A stretch of DNA of 26,062 nt from Ruminococcus sp. UBA6407 (GTDB taxonomy: Bacteria; Bacillota; Clostridia; Oscillospirales; Ruminococcaceae): contig DJPR01000015.1 in the NCBI GenBank assembly GCA_002438605.1, positions 1-26,062 on the forward strand, given 5' to 3'. The notes beneath the pieces were generated by a model. It ran no database searches, was not told where the DNA came from, and saw only the letters and a program-made list of their open reading frames with translations. This document shows, one piece after another, positions 1 through 6,591 of this stretch. Both the position numbers and the translations under genes were made by a program. Position 1 is the first letter of the stretch. Each line of letters begins with the position of its first letter.

Positions 1-133
1 AGCTTGTGAAGACAGGTTCTAAATGTGTAAAGGAACTTGAAATGGAGGCTGATATTTTAAAACAGGCAGCGCTGATAATAGCATGAAAGTCAAAATAATT
101 CTCGCAAACCGACATAAGTACAGTATCAGTGCT
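1..133 (+). mobile_element. IS3-family insertion sequence remnant (orfA tail plus orfB start)
   Basis: Two overlapping frames read like the junction of an IS3-family transposase. Frame 3 ends in KELEMEADILKQAALIIA then stop, like the leucine-zipper tail of OrfA. In the -1 frame relative to it an ATG at 83 opens KVKIILANRHKYSISA, which closely resembles the start of IS3 OrfB proteins (typically ..NRHKYSxSAMC..). The overlapping stop/start with a frame change is the usual IS3 arrangement. The similarity stops near base 133 and the catalytic DDE domain is absent, so this is a dead fragment. The left side is cut by the window. Recognition is from memory of the family. Confidence 0.65.
3..86 (+). 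pseudogene. Transposase OrfA C-terminal fragment (IS3 family), 5' end outside window
   Basis: There are 27 codons open from the window edge to TGA at 84-86. The residues are rich in Glu, Leu and Lys with heptad-like spacing and end in DILKQAALIIA, as in the coiled coil of IS3 OrfA. The upstream helix-turn-helix part lies outside the window. It overlaps the OrfB-like fragment by 4 nt. No function is expected because OrfB is broken. Confidence 0.55.
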
Positions 134-241
134 GCTGTTGGCAATTTTTGTTTTTTCAATAAAGCAATTCTATTATTCGGTGCAGTTATTGCACAGTTTG
201 GGAGGCAATTTTATGAAAATAGAATTGCTTTTTCGGAATGA
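83..241 (+). pseudogene. Truncated transposase OrfB (IS3 family)
   Basis: The ATG at 83 opens a 52-codon frame ending at TGA 239-241. Residues 2-17 (KVKIILANRHKYSISA) look like the OrfB N-terminus. From residue 18 onward the peptide no longer resembles any transposase and runs through an inverted repeat and the nitroreductase promoter. A deletion or recombination junction near base 133 is the simplest reading. The rve/DDE integrase core is missing. Confidence 0.5.
161..231. repeat. 14-bp perfect inverted repeat with nested hairpin
   Basis: AAAGCAATTCTATT at 161-174 is the exact reverse complement of AATAGAATTGCTTT at 218-231. The 43-nt space between holds a second hairpin, GTGCA-gttat-TGCAC (180-194). 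The right arm contains the -35 element of the promoter at 225-253. It could be an operator or the scar of the neighbouring IS remnant; the sequence alone does not decide. Confidence 0.7.
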
Positions 242-253
242 ATATGGTATAAT
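225..253 (+). promoter_or_regulatory. Housekeeping promoter of the nitroreductase gene
   Basis: TTGCTT (225-230), a 17-bp spacer and TATAAT (248-253), with a TGG extended -10 just upstream. Transcription would start near 260, giving an 85-nt leader to the gene at 345. The -35 lies inside the right arm of the inverted repeat. Confidence 0.7.
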
Positions 254-344
254 GAAATTTATACGGAAAAGAAATTTGCTTTTCTTAACAAATCGGAATT
301 TGACAAGCTACTGTAAATCAACATGATGAAGAAAGGACCTTAAA

Positions 345-971
345 ATGGATTTCTATGATGTGATAGAAAAAAGAAGAACTATTCGTGATTTTGAAAACGA
401 AACCATTCCCAAAGAAGTTGTCGAAAGGATAATTTCAGCTGGACTTAAAGCACCAACAAACGACCATATGAGAGATTGGTATTACATAGTAATTCAAGAC
501 ATGGATACCGTAGCAAATTTACTTGAAATAATTCCTAAAGGTATTTCCGATAACGATATGGAACAGCTGTTAAAAGATTGGAATCTAAAAGATTTTGAAC
601 AGCAGGAAGCATACAGAAATGCTGTTCCCAAACAACATAGAATGTTGCTTGATGCTTCAGTGATTGTAATTCCTCTGCTGAAACAGAAAACAGATATTCT
701 TCATCCAGAAAACTTATCTCATCTGAATGGCTTTGCTTCGATATGGTGCAGCATTGAAAATATTTTTCTTGCTTCGACTTCAGAAGGTTATGGTTGCACT
801 CTCCGTATTCCGCTTGGCAATGAAGGCGAATATGCGAGAGATGTTCTAGGCTTCCCAAAAGAGTATTTAATGCCTTGCTTTATTGGCATAGGCAAACCTA
901 AACTGGACGTGCCAGCTATCAAGCAGAAAGACATTGATGTAAAAAAACGTATCCATTGGAACAGATGGTAA
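345..971 (+). CDS. Nitroreductase family protein
   Basis: A 208-residue protein of the FMN-dependent nitroreductase superfamily, which reduces nitro compounds, quinones or flavins with NAD(P)H. The N-terminus FYDVIEKRRTIRDFENETIP (residues 3-22) carries the family's R-x-x-R-x-F signature that contacts the FMN phosphate. AGLKAPTNDHMRDWYYIVI follows the usual A-PS/T-N pattern, and the C-terminal part has the GYGCTLRIP and IGIGKPK segments. The size is normal. The start has an AAAGGA-type ribosome site about 9 nt upstream. It has its own promoter and is a single-gene unit next to an IS remnant, so it may be accessory. The substrate cannot be inferred. Confidence 0.85.
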   Translation: MDFYDVIEKRRTIRDFENETIPKEVVERIISAGLKAPTNDHMRDWYYIVIQDMDTVANLLEIIPKGISDNDMEQLLKDWNLKDFEQQEAYRNAVPKQHRMLLDASVIVIPLLKQKTDILHPENLSHLNGFASIWCSIENIFLASTSEGYGCTLRIPLGNEGEYARDVLGFPKEYLMPCFIGIGKPKLDVPAIKQKDIDVKKRIHWNRW

Positions 972-1017
972 ATTCCAATTTATCGAACCTAATATATAAA
1001 TTTAAATATCCCTAAAA

Positions 1018-1073
1018 ACTGTAAAGCATTAATTTGCTTTACAGTTCAGCCTGCACAAAAATGTGAAGTGCTG
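1018..1073 (+). terminator. Two adjacent hairpins after the nitroreductase gene
   Basis: Hairpin 1 is ACTGTAAAGCA-(6 nt)-TGCTTTACAGT (1018-1045), an 11-bp perfect stem. It has A4 upstream but no T-run downstream, so it is a better terminator for the minus strand. Hairpin 2 (1047-1073) pairs CAGC with GCTG and CACA with TGTG around an AAAA loop and is followed by CTTTAAT. Hairpin 2 resembles a decayed copy of the strong terminator at 1893-1927. Confidence 0.5.
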
Positions 1074-1097
1074 CTTTAATAAATGCAGAACTTTATA

Positions 1098-1126
1098 TCA
1101 TATCTCATTATTTTTTGGCATATTTA
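1098..1126 (+). promoter_or_regulatory. Candidate SigmaE-type promoter of cwlD
   Basis: TCATATC (1098-1104), exactly 14 nt, then CATATTTA (1119-1126). The B. subtilis SigmaE consensus is roughly KMATATT, 14-15 nt, CATACAHT. The -35 matches 6 of 7 positions; the -10 keeps CATA but lacks the CA. cwlD of B. subtilis is expressed during sporulation, which supports the call. Confidence 0.45.
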
Positions 1127-1157
1127 TTAGTAAAAATGCGTTTTAAGGAGCTTTACT

Positions 1158-1889
1158 ATGAAAAAAATAAGCAAAAAAATAATCAGAAGACTTTTATGCT
1201 CTATAGGCATAGTATGTATTATAGCTGCTGTCGCAAAATTATCAAGCAGCTATAATGACGGAGTGATTCCCGCATCAGTTAATTTTTCTGAAGATATGCC
1301 GATTATTGTGCTGGATGCAGGTCATGGCGGCATGGACGGAGGGTGTTCAACAGCAGACGGAATTTCAGAAAAGGGAATAAATCTTAACATATTGCTGAAG
1401 GTCAGAGATATGCTGAGAGTATCAGGCTATGATGTACAGGTTACAAGAGATACAGATAAATCAATACATGACAAAGGCATAGAAGGAATAGCAAATCAAA
1501 AAAGCTCAGATATGGACAACAGACTAGCGTTATTTAACAAATATCCTAATTCATTATGCATTTCAATACATCAAAATCAATTTACTGACCCTAAATACAG
1601 CGGAGCACAGATGTTTTACTCAGATACAAACTCACAGAATGAAAGGCTGGCAGAGATTATGCAGGGACAGTTTGTTAAATTTATTCAGCCTGATAATCAG
1701 AGGGAGATAAAATTATGCGGAAAGGAACTTTTCCTGTGCTATTTCAGTGAAAATCCGACTGTAATGGTTGAATGCGGATTTCTTTCAAATGAAGCAGAAG
1801 CAAAACTGCTTACAGATGAAGAATATCAGTCTAAGGTAGCATTTACTATTTTTTCAGGAATAAATGAATTTGTATGCGGACGAAAATAA
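1158..1889 (+). CDS. cwlD: N-acetylmuramoyl-L-alanine amidase CwlD (spore cortex)
   Basis: A 243-residue Amidase_3 protein. In spore formers CwlD removes the peptide side chain from muramic acid as the first step toward muramic-delta-lactam in the cortex, the mark that germination lytic enzymes need. A membrane anchor or signal segment lies at about residues 8-27. The zinc ligands of the family are visible: H56 (DAGHGG), E71 (SEKGINL) and H138 (SIHQN), and the catalytic glutamate is E205 (VECGFLSN). Length is normal (B. subtilis about 237). AAGGAG lies 6 nt before the ATG. It is monocistronic, with a SigmaE-like promoter before it and a strong terminator after it. Confidence 0.9.
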   Translation: MKKISKKIIRRLLCSIGIVCIIAAVAKLSSSYNDGVIPASVNFSEDMPIIVLDAGHGGMDGGCSTADGISEKGINLNILLKVRDMLRVSGYDVQVTRDTDKSIHDKGIEGIANQKSSDMDNRLALFNKYPNSLCISIHQNQFTDPKYSGAQMFYSDTNSQNERLAEIMQGQFVKFIQPDNQREIKLCGKELFLCYFSENPTVMVECGFLSNEAEAKLLTDEEYQSKVAFTIFSGINEFVCGRK

Positions 1890-1892
1890 AAA

Positions 1893-1927
1893 CAGCACCG
1901 TACAAAAATGTGCGGTGCTGTTTTTTT
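1893..1927 (+). terminator. Rho-independent terminator of cwlD
   Basis: CAGCACCGTACA (1893-1904), loop AAAA, TGTGCGGTGCTG (1909-1920): a 12-bp stem with one G-U pair, followed by seven T (1921-1927). An A-rich tract upstream makes it potentially bidirectional. Its core CCGTACA...TGTGCGG is the same as in the intergenic motif found upstream of clpP and after spoIIIAH. Confidence 0.9.
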
Positions 1928-1929
1928 AC

Positions 1930-1958
1930 TTGCAAAAGGTGTGGATTTATAGTAGAAT
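1930..1958 (+). promoter_or_regulatory. Promoter of the radical SAM/DUF2344 pair
   Basis: TTGCAA (1930-1935), 17 bp, TAGAAT (1953-1958), directly after the cwlD terminator. The predicted leader is about 75 nt, to the ATG at 2042, which has GGAGGA at 2032-2037. Confidence 0.6.
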
Positions 1959-2041
1959 ATATGTAATGGATAATGCAGTGCTCCAAAAAGAACATCTGAA
2001 AATTTTATATAGCATTGCCATAACAAAATTCGGAGGAATAT

Positions 2042-3883
2042 ATGCTTAGAGAAAAAATTGAAAAGCATCTGCTTTCAGTTCAGAAACCGTCAAGATATAT
2101 TGGCGGAGAAAGCGGAAGTATAGTAAAGGACAAGTCTGAAGTAGACGTCAGATTTGCATTTTGTTTTCCTGATACATATGAAATAGGTATGTCACATCTT
2201 GGCATTAAAATATTGTATTCTCTTATAAATGAAAGAGAAAATTATTGGTGTGAGCGTGTTTTTGCACCATGCGTTGATTTTGAAGAAATTATGCGTAAAA
2301 ATGATATACCGTTATATGCATTGGAAAGTCTTGAACCTGTTAAAGACTTTGATTTCATAGGATTTACAATGCAGTATGAAATGTCATATACAAACGTATT
2401 GAATATGCTTGACCTTGCACATGTTTCTGTATGGGCAAAGGACAGAGGAAATGACCTTGCACCGCTTGTTGTTGCAGGAGGACCATGTGTTTGTAACCCT
2501 GAACCGCTTGCAGACTTTTTTGACCTCTTCATTCTCGGTGAGGGCGAAGAAGTAAATCTTGAACTTATGGACTTATATAATCAGCATAAGAAAAAAGGAA
2601 GTACACGTCAGGAATTTTTAAAAGATGCGGCACAGATCAAAGGTATATATGTACCGTCACTTTATAATGTTCAGTACAATGATGACAATACAATAAAGTC
2701 TGTAACTCCGATTGGAAATGCACCTGCTGTGATTAAAAAAAGAATTATTAAGGATTTTGATAAGGTTTATTATCCTGAAAGCTTTGTTGTTCCGTTTTCT
2801 GATATTGTACATAATAGAGCGTCTGTTGAAGTTTTGAGAGGCTGTATAAGAGGCTGCCGCTTTTGTCAGGCAGGATTTTTATACAGACCATTCAGGGAAA
2901 AGTCAACTGAAAGTATCTATAATCAGGCAAAAGCTTTATGCGAAAATACAGGATATGATGAGCTTTCCCTTGCTTCATTAAGTACAAGCGACCATTCTGA
3001 TATTCAGAACATGCTTTCAAAGCTGATTGACTATACTGAAGGAGAGCATATTAATCTTTCACTGCCTTCACTAAGAATTGATAATTTTTCCGAGGAACTT
3101 CTGGAAAAGGTTAAAAGGGTGCGTAAAAGCGGACTAACATTTGCTCCTGAAGCAGGAACTCAGCGGCTTCGTGATGTTATAAACAAAAATGTCAGTGAAG
3201 AAGAGATAATGAATACGTGCCGTATTGCTTTTGAGGGTGGATACAGCAATGTAAAGCTTTATTTTATGATGGGACTGCCTACTGAATGTGATGAGGATAT
3301 TGTTGGAATAGCAGAGCTTGCTCAGCGTATTATTGATTTATATTACACAATAGAAAATCGTCCTAAGGGCAGGGGAGTACAGGTGTCTATAAGTACAGCA
3401 ACTTTTGTTCCGAAACCATTTACACCATTTCAGTTTGAGGCTCAGGACACAAAAGAAATGATAGAGCATAAGCAAAAGCTGCTGGTAAGCTCTGTAAAAA
3501 CAAAGAAAATAAAAGTCAGCTGGCATGATCCTAATGTAAGTATGCTTGAAGCAGTACTTGCAAAGGGTGACAGACGCTTATCTCAGGTTATATATAAAGC
3601 ATGGCAAAAGGGCTGTAAATTTGACAGCTGGAGCGAACATTATAAATATGACAAATGGCTTGAAGCATTTGACGAATGCAATATTTCACCTGAATTTTAT
3701 GCAAACCGTCAGCGTCCGTATGATGAAATTCTGCCTTGGGATCATTTGGACTATTATGTTTCAAAGGAGTTTTTTGTAAGAGAAAACCAAACGGCAAGAG
3801 CCGGAAAAACTACGCCTAACTGTAGGCAAAGGTGTTCAGCATGCGGACTTGTTAAGGAAACGGGGGTGAAGTGCTTTGAATAA
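2042..3883 (+). CDS. Radical SAM protein, uncharacterised TIGR03960-type family
   Basis: A 613-residue protein. Residues about 1-230 resemble the cobalamin-binding-like domain of YgiQ-type radical SAM enzymes (FPDTYEIGMSHLGIKILY; GGPCVCNPEPLADFFDLFILGEGEE). The cluster motif RGCIRGCRFCQAGF places the three cysteines at 268, 272 and 275 (C-x3-C-x2-C), which would hold the [4Fe-4S] cluster that cleaves SAM. The C-terminus has a further cysteine set (CRQRCSACGLVKETGVKC) that may bind a metal. The reaction is unknown. It overlaps the next gene by 8 nt; in related genomes the two are neighbours or fused, so they probably act together. In many Clostridia the pair sits by ribosomal-protein or RNase G genes; here rplS follows. 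Confidence 0.8.
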   Translation: MLREKIEKHLLSVQKPSRYIGGESGSIVKDKSEVDVRFAFCFPDTYEIGMSHLGIKILYSLINERENYWCERVFAPCVDFEEIMRKNDIPLYALESLEPVKDFDFIGFTMQYEMSYTNVLNMLDLAHVSVWAKDRGNDLAPLVVAGGPCVCNPEPLADFFDLFILGEGEEVNLELMDLYNQHKKKGSTRQEFLKDAAQIKGIYVPSLYNVQYNDDNTIKSVTPIGNAPAVIKKRIIKDFDKVYYPESFVVPFSDIVHNRASVEVLRGCIRGCRFCQAGFLYRPFREKSTESIYNQAKALCENTGYDELSLASLSTSDHSDIQNMLSKLIDYTEGEHINLSLPSLRIDNFSEELLEKVKRVRKSGLTFAPEAGTQRLRDVINKNVSEEEIMNTCRIAFEGGYSNVKLYFMMGLPTECDEDIVGIAELAQRIIDLYYTIENRPKGRGVQVSISTATFVPKPFTPFQFEAQDTKEMIEHKQKLLVSSVKTKKIKVSWHDPNVSMLEAVLAKGDRRLSQVIYKAWQKGCKFDSWSEHYKYDKWLEAFDECNISPEFYANRQRPYDEILPWDHLDYYVSKEFFVRENQTARAGKTTPNCRQRCSACGLVKETGVKCFE

Positions 3884-4529
3884 AGTAAGAACTGTTTTTG
3901 AGAAAAAGGGCAGAGCAAAGTATATTTCACATCTTGACCTTAACAGATTTATGCTCAGGGCTTTTCGCCGGACAAAACTCCCTATCTGGTATACAGAGGG
4001 CTATAATCCGCATCCGTACATAGCGTTTGCTCTGGCACTTTCATTAGGCTATGAGAGTGAATGCGAAATAATGGACTTTAATTTAAATGAGGATATTGAA
4101 TACTCCAAAATTATAGATAAGCTTAATTCTGTTATGCCTGAGGGTATAAGATTTAAAGAAGCATTTGCACCTGTCAGAAAGATTACTGAAATTGCAAAGT
4201 CCTGCTTTGATATAAGAATCAAGGTAAGCAATCCTGAACATACCGCAAATTTGCTTAAAGAATTTATTAATCGTGATAAAATAATTGTTGAGAAGAAAAC
4301 TAAAAAAGGTATGACCGAAATTGATATAAAACCGCATATTGAAGTATCAGAAATAATATCAGACGATATGTACATATATTTTTCAATTATTTTGCCGGCA
4401 GGAACTCAGGTCAACTATAATCCATCGCTGCTGCTTGACACATTTAAAAATGCTGAAAATCCTGACTTTGAAATGATTAATATTTGCCGAAAAAGTATAA
4501 TTTGCTCTGACGGAGAAAAATTTTTATAA
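3876..4529 (+). CDS. DUF2344 (TIGR03936-type) partner of the radical SAM protein
   Basis: A 217-residue protein beginning NKVRTVFEKKGRAKYISHLDLNRFMLRAFRRTKLPIWYTEGYNPHP in the typical form of this family, which is found beside or fused to the TIGR03960 radical SAM protein. The conserved YISHLD and EGYNPHP segments are present. No catalytic motif is evident, and a role in substrate (perhaps RNA or protein) recognition is only a guess. The start at 3876 overlaps the upstream stop and has GGGGGTG at about 3862-3868, supporting translational coupling. A separate promoter for rplS follows. Confidence 0.75.
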   Translation: MNKVRTVFEKKGRAKYISHLDLNRFMLRAFRRTKLPIWYTEGYNPHPYIAFALALSLGYESECEIMDFNLNEDIEYSKIIDKLNSVMPEGIRFKEAFAPVRKITEIAKSCFDIRIKVSNPEHTANLLKEFINRDKIIVEKKTKKGMTEIDIKPHIEVSEIISDDMYIYFSIILPAGTQVNYNPSLLLDTFKNAENPDFEMINICRKSIICSDGEKFL

Positions 4530-4534
4530 AACAC

Positions 4535-4563
4535 TTGCATTTTATCGTGAAATATGATATTAT
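4535..4563 (+). promoter_or_regulatory. Promoter of rplS
   Basis: TTGCAT (4535-4540), 17 bp, TATTAT (4558-4563), with TGA immediately before the -10 (extended -10). The predicted start is near 4570, leaving a leader of about 168 nt. Confidence 0.7.
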
Positions 4564-4569
4564 AAAAAA

Positions 4570-4737
4570 GCATTTGAAGTCCGTCTGTCTGCTGACAGAT
4601 GAGAATTAATGCCGTAAGACATTAAATCGGATAGTCCGCTGCCCTTAGGACTGCTTTTTTGCAGCATTTGACAGACCGTTTGCTGAGAGGTCTGCAATAC
4701 AGGCATGAATATTCGGAAATTTTAGGAGGAAGAAAAA
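4570..4737 (+). promoter_or_regulatory. Structured rplS leader with internal terminator (ribosomal protein L19 leader candidate)
   Basis: Hairpin A is TCTGTC-tgct-GACAGA (4584-4599). Hairpin B is AGTCC-(10 nt)-GGACT (4633-4652) and runs into GCTTTTTT, an internal terminator. Hairpin C is CAGACC-(11 nt)-GGTCTG (4672-4694). Alternatives exist: GTCTGTC (4583-4589) can pair with GACAGAC (4670-4676), which breaks both A and C, and the AGTCC at 4578-4582 can compete for GGACT. Structured leaders before L19 genes are known in Firmicutes; assignment to that family is inference. GGAGGA lies just before the ATG. Confidence 0.65.
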
Positions 4738-5082
4738 ATGGATGCACTTAAAATGATCAGCGATTCAAGCTTGAAGGCAGAAGTACCACAGTTTAATATT
4801 GGTGATACTGTAAAGGTTCACGTTAAAATCAAGGAAGGCGACAAGAGTCGTATTCAGGTTTTTGAGGGTACTGTAATTGCCAAGAAGCATGGCGGTATCA
4901 GCGAAACATTTACAGTAAGACGTGTTGCTCACGGCTGCGGTATTGAAAGAGTTTTCCCGCTTCATTCACCTGTTGTTGACAAGGTTGAGGTTGTTAGAAA
5001 CGGTAAAGTTCGCAGAGCTAAGCTTTATTATCTCCGTGACAGAGTTGGTAAGGCTGCTAAGGTTAAGGAACAGATTCGCTAA
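4738..5082 (+). CDS. rplS: 50S ribosomal protein L19
   Basis: A 114-residue protein of full family length. It binds at the 30S-50S interface and contributes to intersubunit bridges. Diagnostic segments are [55 protein letters not shown] and the basic tail [14 protein letters not shown]. The start has AGGAGGAAG 6 nt upstream. It has its own promoter, leader and terminator, so it is probably controlled separately from the radical SAM genes. The usual trmD-rplS neighbourhood is absent here. Confidence 0.98.
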   Translation: MDALKMISDSSLKAEVPQFNIGDTVKVHVKIKEGDKSRIQVFEGTVIAKKHGGISETFTVRRVAHGCGIERVFPLHSPVVDKVEVVRNGKVRRAKLYYLRDRVGKAAKVKEQIR

Positions 5083-5102
5083 GCTAATCAAGTTGGGTTA
5101 AG

Positions 5103-5167
5103 TGCGTTTCGGACAGATTTCTGTCCGACGCATTCTCCTGATTGTAAGGGACGTCTGTCCCTTTTTT
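5103..5167 (+). terminator. Tandem hairpin terminator after rplS
   Basis: The first hairpin is TGCGT-tt-CGGACAG, loop ATTT, CTGTCCG-ACGCA (5103-5132), 12 bp with a 2-nt bulge. The second is AAGGGAC-gtct-GTCCCTT (5146-5163) running into a T-tract (5162-5167), a classic intrinsic terminator. Confidence 0.85.
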
Positions 5168-5179
5168 GCTATAAAAGCA

Positions 5180-5200
5180 TTAAGTCAACACCGTACATAT
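5180..5200 (+). repeat. Copy of the dispersed ACCGyACA motif upstream of the first signal peptidase gene
   Basis: TTAAGTCAACACCG followed by TACATAT matches the first half of the element upstream of clpP (12265-12306) and of the one after spoIIIAH. The second half is shortened: only TTGCG and then AACAAG remain. CTTG-cgtaa-CAAG (5201-5213) could form a small hairpin. The function is unknown. Confidence 0.4.
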
Positions 5201-5234
5201 CTTGCGTAACAAGATTTAAAGAATGGAGTTTGTT

Positions 5235-5936
5235 ATGGAAAATAATAATGAAATTATATCTGAGGAAAACAAAACCGAAGAAAAAAATATTAAGGAACAG
5301 AATGTCGGTAGTGAAAATAATAAAAAAGGCAGGCTCCTGGACGATATTCTGGAAATTGCCGAAACTACCATTACAACAGCTTTTATAGTAATTCTGATTT
5401 TTACATATCTCCTGCATCCTGTTCAGATAGTGGGAAAATCAATGCAGGATACACTTCAGCCTGAAGATAAGATATTTATGTCAACCGTTTATTTTGATTT
5501 GTCCTATGGTGATATAATTATTATAGACAATGACTGTGCTTACCTGAAGGATGAGGCATCAGGCAATATTATCAAGGCTTCAAGCGGTTCTTTTAATGAG
5601 TGTATCATAAAAAGAGTTATTGCTAAGGGCGGAGATACTATTGATTTTGACTTTGAAAACGGCAAGGTAATAGTAAACGGAAAAGTATTGGATGAAAAAT
5701 TTCTTAACGGTGTAACCACAAATACAGATTACGGTTCATTTAATTATCCACTCACAGTTCCGGACGGTTATTATTTTGTAATGGGTGATAATCGTAATGC
5801 TTCCTGTGACAGCCGTCACCCTAATGTAGGACTTATAAAGAGAAGTCAGATTTACGGCAAGGCTGTTTTGAAGTATGCTTCAAAGAGTGAAAATTCGTCA
5901 GTTGAAAAAGCTGACTTTAAGATACTCTGGAATTGA
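5235..5936 (+). CDS. Type I signal peptidase (first of a tandem pair)
   Basis: A 233-residue membrane serine protease that removes signal peptides from exported proteins (Peptidase S26). An acidic, Asn/Glu-rich cytoplasmic head (1-35) precedes one membrane span (about 43-62). The catalytic serine is S69 (VGKSMQDTL) and the general base is K126 (IIKRVIAKGGD). YGDIIIID (91-98) and MGDNRNASCDSR complete the family boxes. The start at 5235 is preferred over the in-frame ATG at 5223 because GGAG (5225-5228) lies 6 nt before it. The next gene is a second, different signal peptidase, 28 nt downstream. Confidence 0.92.
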   Translation: MENNNEIISEENKTEEKNIKEQNVGSENNKKGRLLDDILEIAETTITTAFIVILIFTYLLHPVQIVGKSMQDTLQPEDKIFMSTVYFDLSYGDIIIIDNDCAYLKDEASGNIIKASSGSFNECIIKRVIAKGGDTIDFDFENGKVIVNGKVLDEKFLNGVTTNTDYGSFNYPLTVPDGYYFVMGDNRNASCDSRHPNVGLIKRSQIYGKAVLKYASKSENSSVEKADFKILWN

Positions 5937-5964
5937 TATCAATGCTTTCTGCGGAGGAAATCTG

Positions 5965-6573
5965 ATGAGTAAAATGAATATCGGAAATGTCAGCAGTAAA
6001 AAGCTTTTGGACGGAATTATTGATATTGTTGAAACAGTTTTTATTTCTGTTTTTGTAATTACAATGTTCTTTACGTTTGTTCTGAGAATGGCAACCGTAA
6101 AAGGAGAATCTATGATTCCTACCCTTTATCCTGATGAAAAAGTGCTTGTATCTTCATGGTATAAGAATCCCGAACAGGGCGATATTGTTATTATCGACTG
6201 CAAGGAGGCTGTTGTATTCGGTGATGACGGTGCTTTGGAATATAGAAATGGTCTTGATAAAAAAATTGTAAAGAGAATAATCGCTGTTGAAGGACAAAAA
6301 ATAGATATTGACTTTCAAAAAGGATTTGTCTATGTTGACGATGTTCCTCTTAACGAGGACTATGTTTCGGGACTTACACATTTTGACGAGGGTGCATTTA
6401 CAGGGAAATACCCCTTGATTATTCCGGAGGGTTATGTTTTTGTTCTGGGAGATAACAGGGGAATATCCAAGGACAGCCGTGACAAGTCAATTGGTCTTGT
6501 TTCAGTTGACAGCATTTTGGGCGAGGCAGTTTTTATAATTTCTCCTTGGAAAAACATCGGATTTATAAAATAA
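5965..6573 (+). CDS. Type I signal peptidase (second of a tandem pair)
   Basis: A 202-residue paralogue of the preceding gene, also with one N-terminal span (about 19-39). The catalytic pair is S49 (KGESMIPTL) and K103 (KIVKRIIAVEG); QGDIVIIDCKEAV and LGDNRGISKDSRDKS are the other boxes. All catalytic parts are intact in both paralogues, so neither looks decayed. The short cytoplasmic head and different loop (about 80-100) suggest divergent substrates. The start has GGAGG (5953-5957) 7 nt before the ATG; the longer frame from 5875 runs inside the upstream gene and is not used. Confidence 0.9.
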   Translation: MSKMNIGNVSSKKLLDGIIDIVETVFISVFVITMFFTFVLRMATVKGESMIPTLYPDEKVLVSSWYKNPEQGDIVIIDCKEAVVFGDDGALEYRNGLDKKIVKRIIAVEGQKIDIDFQKGFVYVDDVPLNEDYVSGLTHFDEGAFTGKYPLIIPEGYVFVLGDNRGISKDSRDKSIGLVSVDSILGEAVFIISPWKNIGFIK

Positions 6574-6591
6574 TGAAAACGGAGGTTTTCA

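Noticed and set aside
129..326. A 65-codon open frame upstream of the nitroreductase gene
   Set aside because: It has no ribosome site, runs through the inverted repeat and the promoter, and its composition does not look like a protein.
1864..2049. A 61-codon open frame between cwlD and the radical SAM gene
   Set aside because: It overlaps the cwlD end and passes through the terminator and the next promoter.
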